From contig NZ_JBDPMD010000014.1 in the NCBI RefSeq assembly GCF_039871875.1, forward strand, positions 85,204 through 149,203: 64,000 bases of DNA, written 5' to 3'. The position numbers and the translations under genes were made by a program. Shown here in pieces: positions 19,161-27,513 of this stretch (its first letter is position 1; each line of letters begins with the position of its first letter). The notes under the pieces are model-generated. The model did no database searches, was not told the origin of the DNA, and saw only the letters and a list, made by a program, of their open reading frames with translations. Origin of the DNA: Sphaerisporangium sp039871875. GTDB lineage: Bacteria; Actinomycetota; Actinomycetes; Streptosporangiales; Streptosporangiaceae.

Positions 19161-20177
19161 CTAAGCACCAGGCCGGCCGAGATACTCCGCGCCGAGGGCG
19201 CGGAGCCGGGCGTGTGCCCCCTCGTACACCTCCGGCACGCCGAGGTAGCGTTTCGGCATCTTGGCGACCATCGTGTAGTTGGTGTCGCACACGTTGCCCA
19301 CCGGGGCCTCGCCGCCCTGGCTGACGAGCTGGTAGGCGTCCAGTTCGTCCAGGCCGGTCAGGGACGACGCCCAGGTGACCATGTCGTGCTGGCTGATGCG
19401 GTAGGCGTCCTCAAGGGGGCGGGCCGAGCCGGTGGACATCAGGTGGCCGTCGTCCTCCAGGCGGGGCCAGGGGGTGACGGCGCCCTTGACGAGCTCGACG
19501 GCGACCACGGTGTTCATCGCGGCTTCCACGGCGGTGCCGCAGACCTCGCCGTGGCCCTGGCGGCAGTGGCCGTCGCCGACGGCGAAGAGCCCGCCGGGGA
19601 CGTTGACCCCGAGGTACACGGTGACGCCGGCGCGCAGCTCGGGGGTGTCCATGTTGCCGCCGTGCGCGTCCGGGGTGATCGTCATGCGGGCCTCGGACGC
19701 GCCGGGCGCCACGCCGACGGTGCCGTGCATCGGGTCGAGCGGCATCTCCATGGTGAAGTCGCCGCGCCGGGCCCGGTAGCGCACCACGCCCCGCTCGGTG
19801 TCCACCTCGTACATCCACACGACCTCCTCCAGCGGCGGCTGGAGCGTGGCCGTGGTGTGCGTGGAGGTCAGCGCGCCGAAGTGCGGGAATGTCGTGGACA
19901 CCGCCCAGTCGCGCGCCGGCGTGATGCTCACGAAGTGCAGCGCGAGGGTGTCGCCCGGCTCGGCGCCCTCCACGTGGAACGGGCCGGTGACGGGGTTGAG
20001 GTAGGGGAACTCGCACACCTGGGACGGCAGGTCGTCCACCCCCGTCACCCGCCCGCCGAAGCAGTCCTCGGTGTAGATCTCCAGCACCGTGCCGGGGGTC
20101 ACCCGGCCGACGGCGGGCCGTCCGCCGAAGGTGTAGGACAGCTCCCCGGGGGAGGGGCGGTAGGAGACGACGTTCAC
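19161..20177 (-). CDS. Acetamidase/formamidase family protein
   Basis: About 338 residues starting at GTG 20177, which overlaps the permease stop (GTGA). The FmdA_AmdA family is recognised from GDTLALHFVSITPARDWAV, FPHFGALTSTHTT, FAVGDGHCRQGHGEVCGTAVE and the central GGNMDTPELRAGVTVYLGVNVPGG. Members hydrolyse short amides to the acid plus ammonia and are metal-dependent cytoplasmic enzymes. Coupling to an APC-type permease, with an AmiC-like binding protein and MarR regulator upstream, suggests use of an amide or related nitrogen source. Confidence 0.9.
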   Translation of the reverse strand: MNVVSYRPSPGELSYTFGGRPAVGRVTPGTVLEIYTEDCFGGRVTGVDDLPSQVCEFPYLNPVTGPFHVEGAEPGDTLALHFVSITPARDWAVSTTFPHFGALTSTHTTATLQPPLEEVVWMYEVDTERGVVRYRARRGDFTMEMPLDPMHGTVGVAPGASEARMTITPDAHGGNMDTPELRAGVTVYLGVNVPGGLFAVGDGHCRQGHGEVCGTAVEAAMNTVVAVELVKGAVTPWPRLEDDGHLMSTGSARPLEDAYRISQHDMVTWASSLTGLDELDAYQLVSQGGEAPVGNVCDTNYTMVAKMPKRYLGVPEVYEGAHARLRALGAEYLGRPGA

Positions 20178-21586
20178 TCCGAGACCTCCGTGTTGATGCC
20201 GGACAGGGTGGGGCGGCGGCCGAGCAGGTACGACCCGACGAGCACGACGACGCCGACGGCCAGCCAGACGAAGCCGAGCACCTGGGCGGCGATGCTGGCG
20301 TTGATCACGACGTACAGCAGGATGAGGAACCCGGCGGCGGGGGCGATCAGGTGCTTCCACCAGTCGCGGCTGCCGCGCCGGATGACGTAGTGCCAGACCA
20401 CCGAGACGTGCAGCGCGAGGAACGCGGTCATCGCGCCGAAGTTCACCAGGCTGCTGAGCAGCGTGATGCCGTCGTCGCGGGTGCTCATGTACAGCCCGAG
20501 GCCGAGGGACACCAGGGCGACCAGCAGGGTGGCGTTGACCGGCACCCTGTGCGTGGGATGCACCTTGCCGAGGAAGGCGGGGAGCTGCCGGTCGCGGGCC
20601 ATGGCGAACAGCAGGCGCGAGGTGGCGGCCTGGGCGACCAGCGAGTTGGCGAAGCCCCACGCCACGGCGGTGGTCACCGCGGTGAGCACGCTCAGCCAGT
20701 GCCCGCCGGCGTACTCCGCGGTGTCGTAGAACGCGGTGCCCGCCGGGTCGCCGCCGGCGAGCAGCCCCGCCCGGTCCGGCACCAGCAGCGCCGCCACCCA
20801 GGTCTGCACGATGAACAGCACGCCGGCCAGCGCGAGCGCCATCACCATGGAGCGGCCGAGGCGCCTGCTGTCCTCGCGGCTCTCCTCGGCGAGCATCGAG
20901 ATGCCGTCGAAGCCGAGGAACGACAACACCGCCACCGACACCGCGCCGAACACCAGCGACCAGGAGAAGGTGGAGGAGTCGAACAGCGGGCTGAAGAAGC
21001 TCCCGTGGCCCTTGCCCTGCGCGAGCGCGACCACGCCGACGACCAGGAAGATCGCGAGCACGATCAGCTCGCCGACCAGCATGATCTTGTTGGTGCGCGC
21101 GGTCATCTTGATGCCGAAGTAGTTGACCCCGGTGTTCAGCACGATGAACCCGATCAGCCACGCCCAGATCGGCACGGCGGGCACGAACGACGCCATGGCC
21201 GCGCTCGCCACCAGGTACAGCAGGGCGGGCACCAGCACGTAGTCGAGCAGGATCACCCACCCGGCGAGAAACCCGACGGACGGGGCAATGCCGCGCCCGG
21301 CGTAGGTGTAGACCGAGCCGGCCATCGGGAACGCCTGTGCCATCTGGGCGTAGGACAGCGCGGTGAACGCCATGGCGACCATGCCGATGACGTACGCCAG
21401 CGCCACCATGCCGCCGGAGGCCTGGAAGACGCCGCCGAAGATGCCGAACGGCGCGATCGGCACCATGAAGATGAGGCCGTAGATCAGCAGGTCGCCGAAC
21501 CCGAGGGATCGCTGGAGTTCCTGTTTGTAGCCGAAACGCTCCACGCCGGACGCGGAGGGGGACGAGGTCCCGGGGGTGGAGGTCAT
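20174..21586 (-). CDS. APC-family amino-acid/amide permease
   Basis: About 470 residues with twelve likely transmembrane segments. Family features are LGFGDLLIYGLIFMVPIAPFGIFG near the start and MAQAFPMAGSVYTYAGRGI, plus SFLGFDGISMLAEESRED, typical of APC transporters. The ATG at 21586 follows AGAAGGAG; an upstream in-frame ATG at 21625 would add 13 residues without a good site. It is coupled to the amidase gene, so it probably imports the amidase substrate or a related amine. Confidence 0.9.
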   Translation of the reverse strand: MTSTPGTSSPSASGVERFGYKQELQRSLGFGDLLIYGLIFMVPIAPFGIFGGVFQASGGMVALAYVIGMVAMAFTALSYAQMAQAFPMAGSVYTYAGRGIAPSVGFLAGWVILLDYVLVPALLYLVASAAMASFVPAVPIWAWLIGFIVLNTGVNYFGIKMTARTNKIMLVGELIVLAIFLVVGVVALAQGKGHGSFFSPLFDSSTFSWSLVFGAVSVAVLSFLGFDGISMLAEESREDSRRLGRSMVMALALAGVLFIVQTWVAALLVPDRAGLLAGGDPAGTAFYDTAEYAGGHWLSVLTAVTTAVAWGFANSLVAQAATSRLLFAMARDRQLPAFLGKVHPTHRVPVNATLLVALVSLGLGLYMSTRDDGITLLSSLVNFGAMTAFLALHVSVVWHYVIRRGSRDWWKHLIAPAAGFLILLYVVINASIAAQVLGFVWLAVGVVVLVGSYLLGRRPTLSGINTEVSE

Positions 21587-21695
21587 GGACGGCTCCTTCT
21601 GACAAAACTGGGCAGAGCCGTACATTAGGACCTATCCTTGAAACGGAAAAGGTTTCTATCGAAAGATTTACACGCGAGTGACAAAGCCCCCGGGG

Positions 21696-22796
21696 TCAGG
21701 CCGAGGTGACGACGTCGAAGTCCAGCCCGTCGGCCCGCCCGACGTACACCCGTTGCCGCACCTGGCGGCCGGTCAGCGTGAGCGGCCCGCGCCCGGTGAC
21801 GATGGTGGTGCCGTCGGCGACCGCCTCGACCGCGGGCACGGCGAGCGACCCGGCCCGCCGGGCCAGCGCCGCGACCAGCAACACGCCCTCGTAGCAGCCG
21901 TGCCCGTGCGCGTTGAGCAGCGGCGCGTCCGCCCCGAACATCCGGGTGTACCGCTCGACCAGGCCGAGCCCGGCGTCGGTGGCGACGCTGCCGAAGTACC
22001 CCATCGCCGCGTACAGCTCGCCCGTGGTGTCGCCGCCGATGGCGAGCAGCCCGTGCTCCTCCAGCGCCCCGCACAGGCGCGGCAGGGTCAGCCCGTGCGC
22101 GGTGAACGCCCGGTTGAAGGCGATCAGGTCGCTGCCGATGAGGTTGAGCAGCACCGCGTCCGGACGCAGCGCGGCCACCTCGCGCACCAGCGGCGCCATG
22201 TCGGCCGTGCCGGACGGCACGAGCCGCTCGCCGGCCACCGTCGCCCCCCGCTCCCGCAGGTGGGCCCGCGCCGAGGCGTGCACCAGGCGCGGCCACACGT
22301 AGTCGTTGCCGATCAGGAACCACCGCCGCGCCCGGCGGTGCGTCACTAGCCAGTCCAGCCCCGGCCCCACCTGCCGCGACGCGGGCTCGCCGAGGAAGTA
22401 CACCCCCGGGGGACGCGCGCCGCCCTCGTACGGCGGGGTGTAGACGAACGGCGCGGCGCCGCGCACCGCGCGCTCGATCATGACGCGGACGTCGCTGGCG
22501 TGCGTGCCGACCAGCGCGTGCACCGCACCCGCCCGCACCAGCCCGGCGACCTCGCGGGCCACCCGCGCCGGGTCCCGGCCGCCGTCCACCAGCACCAGCT
22601 CCAGCGGCCTGCCGAGCGCGCCGCCGGCCGCGTTGACCTCGGTGGCGGCCAGCGTCGCGCAGTTGATGGCGCAGGGCCCGAGCATGCCGAGCACCCCCGA
22701 CACCGGCACCACCAGGCCCACGCGCAGCGTGCAAGCCTGGAGCAGGTGCGCCTCCAGGGGGTCGATGACCATCGGGACGTGCTCGGCCACGCGCAC
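21696..22796 (-). CDS. AmiC/Peripla_BP_6-like binding protein without signal peptide
   Basis: 366 residues with the type-I periplasmic-binding fold of branched-chain amino-acid/amide receptors: LRVGLVVPVSGVLGMLGP, AATEVNAAGGALGRPLELVLVDGG, VHALVGTHASDVR, WFLIGNDYVWP and HGHGCYEGVLLVAAL. There is no signal peptide or lipobox, so it is probably a cytoplasmic ligand sensor like AmiC of Pseudomonas, which controls an amidase operon. No AmiR-like antiterminator is present; the divergent MarR gene may be its partner. This pairing is inference. Confidence 0.8.
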   Translation of the reverse strand: MRVAEHVPMVIDPLEAHLLQACTLRVGLVVPVSGVLGMLGPCAINCATLAATEVNAAGGALGRPLELVLVDGGRDPARVAREVAGLVRAGAVHALVGTHASDVRVMIERAVRGAAPFVYTPPYEGGARPPGVYFLGEPASRQVGPGLDWLVTHRRARRWFLIGNDYVWPRLVHASARAHLRERGATVAGERLVPSGTADMAPLVREVAALRPDAVLLNLIGSDLIAFNRAFTAHGLTLPRLCGALEEHGLLAIGGDTTGELYAAMGYFGSVATDAGLGLVERYTRMFGADAPLLNAHGHGCYEGVLLVAALARRAGSLAVPAVEAVADGTTIVTGRGPLTLTGRQVRQRVYVGRADGLDFDVVTSA

Positions 22797-22837
22797 GAGT
22801 ATCCTCCTTGCGCACGCCCGGACGAAGGGAGCCTGCG

Positions 22838-23266
22838 ATGGTGACGGGACTCGGGTCTTCGCTGGCGTACCTTCTGAGCCGCGCCGAGCGAGCCGTCAAC
22901 CGGGCCCTCGCGGCGGCGCTCGCCGCCGAGGACGTCACCGTGGACCAGTGGCGCATCCTGCAGGCCCTCGCCGACGGCCGCGGCCACTCCATGGGCGACC
23001 TCGCCGAGGCGGCCCTGATGCCGCACCCCACGCTGACCAAGGCCGTGGACCGTCTGGTGGACCGCGCGCTGGTCTACCGCGGCCACGATCCGGCCGACCG
23101 CCGGAAGGTCGCGGTGTTCCTCGCCTCACGGGGCAGTGACCTTCTCGGCCGCCTGGAGGCGGGGATCGCCGAGCACCACCGGGTGATCCTCGCCGGTTAC
23201 GGGACGGCCCGCACCGAGCGGCTGATGCGCGACCTGGAAGAGTTGGTCCGGTCCCTGGAGGGATGA
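22838..23266 (+). CDS. MarR-family transcriptional regulator
   Basis: 142 residues. The winged helix is clear: VTVDQWRILQALADGRGHSMGDLAEAALMPHPTLTKAVDRLVDRALVYR, with the wing DPADRRKVAVFLASRG and a C-terminal dimerisation helix. GAAGGGAG precedes the ATG at 22838. It is divergent from the AmiC-like gene with only 41 bases between starts, so one operator there could control the whole amide locus. Ligand unknown. Confidence 0.9.
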   Translation: MVTGLGSSLAYLLSRAERAVNRALAAALAAEDVTVDQWRILQALADGRGHSMGDLAEAALMPHPTLTKAVDRLVDRALVYRGHDPADRRKVAVFLASRGSDLLGRLEAGIAEHHRVILAGYGTARTERLMRDLEELVRSLEG

Positions 23267-23332
23267 GCCCGCCGCCAGGTTTGCGCATAAGGTTCATAAC
23301 GCTGCTCGACAGTGCTCAACGAAGGAGGTCCC

Positions 23333-24928
23333 GTGGCCGGCTTGCTGGTGGGCCCGATGCTGCGTTACTCCGACGAGGACGGCGCGTCCATCTGGGTGGA
23401 GACAAGCGACCCCTGCGAGGTGGCCGTCGAGGTGGAGGGCACCCGCTCCGCCGTCCGCACCTTCACCGTGCACGGGCACCACTACGCCATCGTCGAGGTC
23501 CAGGAGAGCGGCGAGTACGCCGTCGAGCTGGACGGCACCCGGGTCTGGCCCGTGGAGGACTTCCCGCCGAGCCGCATCCGCCACGTCACCGAGCTGCGCC
23601 GCGTCGCGTTCGGCTCCTGCCGCACCACCGTGCCGCACGACCCCGCGCACGAGGCCACCCACGGCGTGGACGTGCTGCGTGAGTACGGCAAACGGCTGAT
23701 GGCGGGGGAGGAGCCGCCGGACCTGCTGCTGTTCCTCGGCGACCAGGTGTACGCCGACGAGCTGTCACAGGAGATGCTCGCGTTCATCCGCGCCCGGCGC
23801 GACGACGGGCCGAACGAGATCGTCAACTTCGACGAGTACGCCGAGCTGTACCGGCAGGCGTGGACCGAGCCGCTGGTGCGCTGGGTGCTGTCCGTGGTGC
23901 CCACAGCGATGATCTTCGACGACCACGACGTGCGCGACGACTGGAACACCTCCGACGCCTGGCGCCGCGAGATCTCCAAGGTGCCCTGGTGGAGCAGCCG
24001 GGTGGTGGCCGCGCTCGGCGCGTACTGGATCTACCAGCACCTCGGCAATCTCTCGCCGTCCGAGCGCAAGGCCGACCCGACGTACGCGGAGATCACCTCC
24101 GGCGACGCCGACGGCGGCGCGGCGCTGGACGCGTTCGCCGCGCTCGCCGACGCCGACCCCTCCTCCAACCGGTGGAGCTACAGCCGCGACGTCGGCCACA
24201 ACCGGCTGATCATGCTGGACACCCGCTGCGCCCGCGAGCTCGACCCCGACAAGCGGAGCATGGTGGACGAAGGGGAATGGGAGTGGTTCGCCGAGCGGGC
24301 CACCGGGGACGTCGACCACCTGCTCATCGGCTCCTCGGTGCCGGTGTTCCTGCCGAGCGGCATCTTCGACGTGGAGAGCTGGAACGAGGCCGTCGCGGGC
24401 GGGGCCTGGGGGCGCGGGGCCGCCAAGGTGGCCGAGACGATGCGCCAGGCCATCGACCTGGAGCACTGGGGGGCGTTCCGGCGGTCGTTCGACCGGCTGG
24501 GGTCGCTGCTGGTGGACATCTCCGCCGGGCGGCGGGGGCGGGCGCCGGCCACCGTCGTGCTGCTGTCCGGGGACGTGCACTACTCCTACCTGGCGGCGGC
24601 CACCTCCGCCGGGGGGGACCTGGACCACGCCCGCATCTACCAGGCGGTGTGCTCGCCGATCCGGAACCCGCTGAGCCGCGTCGTGCGGTTCGCCAACGTG
24701 GTCGGGCAGTTCGGCGTCGCGACCCTGGTGGGGGCCGTGCTGGCCCGCGCGGCGCGGCTGCCCCGGCGGGCCTTCCGATGGAAGATCACCGACGGGCCGT
24801 GGTTCCCCAACGTGCTCGCGACCCTGGTGCTGGACGGACGCAAGGCGGCGGTGCGCTGGCACACGGCCCGCCCCGAGTACGAGAAGCTGGCCGAGGTCGT
24901 GCTCACCACCACACCGCCGCGGCTCTGA
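23333..24928 (+). CDS. PhoD-like alkaline phosphatase-family metallophosphoesterase
   Basis: About 531 residues. Conserved PhoD blocks are FGSCR, LFLGDQVYADE, MIFDDHDVRDDWN and VVLLSGDVHYSYL; these carry the metal-binding Asp/His/Asn residues. GAAGGAGG lies just before the GTG at 23333. No signal peptide or Tat motif is seen at this start, unlike secreted PhoD, so it may act in the cytoplasm on phosphodiesters or other substrates. The convergent rocD gene lies downstream, with a strong hairpin between them. Confidence 0.9.
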   Translation: MAGLLVGPMLRYSDEDGASIWVETSDPCEVAVEVEGTRSAVRTFTVHGHHYAIVEVQESGEYAVELDGTRVWPVEDFPPSRIRHVTELRRVAFGSCRTTVPHDPAHEATHGVDVLREYGKRLMAGEEPPDLLLFLGDQVYADELSQEMLAFIRARRDDGPNEIVNFDEYAELYRQAWTEPLVRWVLSVVPTAMIFDDHDVRDDWNTSDAWRREISKVPWWSSRVVAALGAYWIYQHLGNLSPSERKADPTYAEITSGDADGGAALDAFAALADADPSSNRWSYSRDVGHNRLIMLDTRCARELDPDKRSMVDEGEWEWFAERATGDVDHLLIGSSVPVFLPSGIFDVESWNEAVAGGAWGRGAAKVAETMRQAIDLEHWGAFRRSFDRLGSLLVDISAGRRGRAPATVVLLSGDVHYSYLAAATSAGGDLDHARIYQAVCSPIRNPLSRVVRFANVVGQFGVATLVGAVLARAARLPRRAFRWKITDGPWFPNVLATLVLDGRKAAVRWHTARPEYEKLAEVVLTTTPPRL

Positions 24929-25016
24929 CGCCGCGGCGCCGGCTCCGCGACCACCGCGCCGCCCTCTGCCTCGCCGCGCCGGCTCTCTGACCGGTCGCAC
25001 AGCCTCCTGATTCGCC

Positions 25017-25042
25017 GCACGGCCCGCGGGTCCGGGCCGTGC
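25017..25042. terminator. Hairpin between convergent genes, probable bidirectional terminator
   Basis: A perfect 10-bp stem, GCACGGCCCG (25017-25026) and CGGGCCGTGC (25033-25042), has a 6-base loop. It lies between the ends of the phosphatase gene (+) and rocD (-). No U-tract follows, as is common in actinomycetes. Confidence 0.65.
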
Positions 25043-25059
25043 GCGATCTCCCGCCCCGG

Positions 25060-26289
25060 TCAGGCGGCCAGTTCGGCGAGGGCCTCGGCGAGCCGGTCCA
25101 CCGCCCAGTGCACGTCCTCGGCGGTGACGACCAGCGGCGGGGCCAGGCGGATGGTGGAGCCGTGGGTGTCCTTGGCGAGCACGCCGTGGCGCAGCAGGGC
25201 CTCGCAGACCTGGCGGCCGGTGCCGAGCGTGGGGTCGATGTCCACGCCGGCCCACAGGCCGCGCCCGCGGACCGCGACGACGCCGCGGCCGCCGCGCTCC
25301 ACCGGGCCGATCAGGGCACGCAGCCGCTCGTGCAGGATCTCGCCGAGCTCCCGCGCCCTGGCCTGGTACTCGCCGGAACGCAGCAACTCCACGACGCTGT
25401 GCCCGACGGCGCAGGCCAGCGGGTTGCCGCCGAACGTCGAACCGTGCTGGCCCGGCTTGATCACGCCGAGCACGTCCGCGTCCGCCACGACCGCCGACAC
25501 GGGCACGACGCCGCCGCCGAGGGCCTTGCCGAGCACGTACATGTCGGGCACGACGTCCTCGTGGTCGCAGGCGAAGGTGTCGCCGGTGCGGCCGAGGCCG
25601 GACTGGATCTCGTCCGCGATGAACAGCACGTCGTTCTCGGTGCAGATGTCCCGCACCTGCCGCAGGTAGCCCGGCGGCGGCACCAGCACGCCCGCCTCGC
25701 CCTGGATCGGCTCAAGCAGCACCGCCACCGTGTCGGCGTCGATGGCGTCACGGACCGCCTCGGCCGAGCCGTACTTGACGATCTTGAACCCTGGGGTGGC
25801 GGGGCCGAAGCCGTCACGGGCGTCGGGATCGGTGGAGAAGCTCACGATCGTGGTGGTGCGGCCGTGGAAGTTGTCCTCCATGACCACGATGTTGGCCTGG
25901 TCCGGGCGCACGCCCTTGACCTCGTACCCCCACTTGCGGGCCACCTTGATCGCGGTCTCCACCGCCTCGGCGCCGGTGTTCATCGGCAGCACCATGTCCT
26001 TGCCGCACAACGCGGCGAGACCCTCGCAGAACTCCCCGAACCGGTCGTGGAAGAACGCCCTGCTGGTGAGGGTCAGCCTCCTGAGCTGGTCCTCGGCGGC
26101 CTTGAGGATCTCCTCGTTGCCGTGCCCGAAGTTCAGCGACGAGTACCCCGCCAGGCAGTCCAGGTACCGCCGGCCCTCCACGTCCGTCACCCAGGCGCCC
26201 CGGGCCTCGCGGACGACGACAGGCAGCGGGTGGTAGTTGTGCGCGCTGTGCCGTTCCGCGCGCTCGATCAGGTCGTGCGTCACGCTCAT
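25060..26289 (-). CDS. rocD: Ornithine--oxo-acid transaminase
   Basis: 409 residues, class-III PLP aminotransferase. Recognisable blocks are LDCLAGYSSLNFGHGNEEI, MNTGAEAVETAIKVARKWGY, DNFHGRTTTIVSFSTD, FIADEIQSGLGRTG and the PLP lysine in LGKALGGGVVPVSAV, followed by GQHGSTFGGNPLAC. These identify ornithine aminotransferase, which makes glutamate semialdehyde from ornithine. The ATG at 26289 overlaps the ddaH stop (ATGA), so the two are coupled; together they form an arginine/ornithine catabolic unit. Confidence 0.95.
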   Translation of the reverse strand: MSVTHDLIERAERHSAHNYHPLPVVVREARGAWVTDVEGRRYLDCLAGYSSLNFGHGNEEILKAAEDQLRRLTLTSRAFFHDRFGEFCEGLAALCGKDMVLPMNTGAEAVETAIKVARKWGYEVKGVRPDQANIVVMEDNFHGRTTTIVSFSTDPDARDGFGPATPGFKIVKYGSAEAVRDAIDADTVAVLLEPIQGEAGVLVPPPGYLRQVRDICTENDVLFIADEIQSGLGRTGDTFACDHEDVVPDMYVLGKALGGGVVPVSAVVADADVLGVIKPGQHGSTFGGNPLACAVGHSVVELLRSGEYQARARELGEILHERLRALIGPVERGGRGVVAVRGRGLWAGVDIDPTLGTGRQVCEALLRHGVLAKDTHGSTIRLAPPLVVTAEDVHWAVDRLAEALAELAA

Positions 26290-27086
26290 GGGCGGATCTC
26301 CAATGTGCAGCACTTCGGCCCGCCGCCGGCCTTGCGCAACTCGCTCAGGTCGACCGGGATGACGTTCAGCCCGCGCCGCTTCAACTCCAGCGACAACTCC
26401 GCCGCCTCCACGTTGACCACGACGTTCTCACCGTCGCTCACCGCGTTCAGCCCCAGCACCGCCGCGTCCTCCGCCGACGCGATCACCGCGTCCGGGAACA
26501 TGCGCCGCAGCACCTCCTGGCTCCCCGGCGAGAACGCCCCCGGATAGTACGCGACGTTCCGCCCGTCGATCGGGAAGAGCGCCGTGTCCAGGTGGTAGTA
26601 CCGCGGATCCACCAGCCGGAGCGTCACCACCGCCCGCCCGAGGAACTCCTGCGCCTCCTGATGCGCCGCCACCGCCGTCCGGAACCCCGTCCCCGCGAGA
26701 ATCACATCATCGAGGGTGAGAAAGTCCCCTTCCCCCTCATTGATCTGCGTCGCCGCCATCGTGTCGCCGAACCCGTTCGAGGTGAACCACTCCAGGTACG
26801 CCGGCCCCTCCGCCGCCCGTTCCGCCGTAGCGAACCGCGCCCCGTAGACCCGCCCCCCCACCACGAGCGCCCCGTTGGCCGCGAACACCATGTCCGGCAG
26901 CCCTTCGACCGGCTCGATGAGACTGACCCGATGCCCCAGCTCCTCATACGCGGCCTTGAGCCCCTCCCACTGCCGCACGGCCGTGGCCGCGTCGGCCCCC
27001 GCCTGAGGATCCATCCAGGGATTGATCGCGTACTCAACCGCGAAGTACTCGGGTCGGCACATAAGGAAATGCCGGCTGGGCGCCAT
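26286..27086 (-). CDS. ddaH: Dimethylargininase/arginine deiminase-superfamily amidinohydrolase
   Basis: 266 residues. Family blocks are MCRPEYFAVEYAINPWMD, VEGLPDMVFAANGALV, INEGEGDF and the catalytic His in DPRYYHLDTALFPI and Cys in GGGPKCCTLE. These proteins hydrolyse the guanidino group of arginine-like substrates, giving citrulline- or ornithine-type products. The coupled rocD downstream is the standard actinobacterial arrangement, often accompanied by an Lrp/AsnC regulator. Here the adjacent upstream gene is instead the NRPS cluster; an Lrp-type gene occurs 26 kb away at 53188. Confidence 0.92.
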   Translation of the reverse strand: MAPSRHFLMCRPEYFAVEYAINPWMDPQAGADAATAVRQWEGLKAAYEELGHRVSLIEPVEGLPDMVFAANGALVVGGRVYGARFATAERAAEGPAYLEWFTSNGFGDTMAATQINEGEGDFLTLDDVILAGTGFRTAVAAHQEAQEFLGRAVVTLRLVDPRYYHLDTALFPIDGRNVAYYPGAFSPGSQEVLRRMFPDAVIASAEDAAVLGLNAVSDGENVVVNVEAAELSLELKRRGLNVIPVDLSELRKAGGGPKCCTLEIRP

Positions 27087-27513
27087 GTATCACTCCGTCG
27101 AGAACCATCGAAACCTGCTGGTCAGAGATGGCTACAGCCTAAAAACCGCGATACGCCCCAACCAGCCACAGACCTTGCGCCTCCCCGAGGATCGATTGCG
27201 TCCCGAAAGCCAGAACCATCGATCCGTTGCACAGTGACCCCACCGCCACGCAGCCGTTACACCCCCGTCACACCACCCCACCACCCGAGCCCACTCACCA
27301 CCACGGCAGCGATCGAGCGGCATCCGCCCGCAGGAGTGATCGCGTTGTGGCGGGCTCATGCTGCCTGGCGGCGGGTGCGGGCCCACGCTCGCACGCCGGC
27401 CCGCTCCCGGTAAGGTGCCGCAGCCCTGCCGGTCAACCTGCCCATTGCGGCATTTTCACCTGGTTATGTTCTTCCGCATAGAACGCGGAGAAAGCTGTGG
27501 CCAAGGAGAGCTA
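27087..27513. promoter_or_regulatory. 427-bp divergent region between ddaH and the NRPS operon
   Basis: No gene is seen here. An 11-bp direct repeat AGAACCATCGA occurs at 27101-27111 and 27212-27222, near the ddaH start, and could be a regulator site. Close to the NRPS start are TCAACCTG (27433) and TTCACCTG (27455), 22 bases apart (two helix turns), just before a TATGTT -10-like hexamer at 27465-27470. This spacing is what a SARP target would show, but the match is weak. Confidence 0.35.

Noticed and set aside
27101..27222. Direct repeat AGAACCATCGA as an attachment site flanking an insertion
   Set aside because: Both copies lie in one gap, so they cannot flank the cluster; they are more likely a regulator site.
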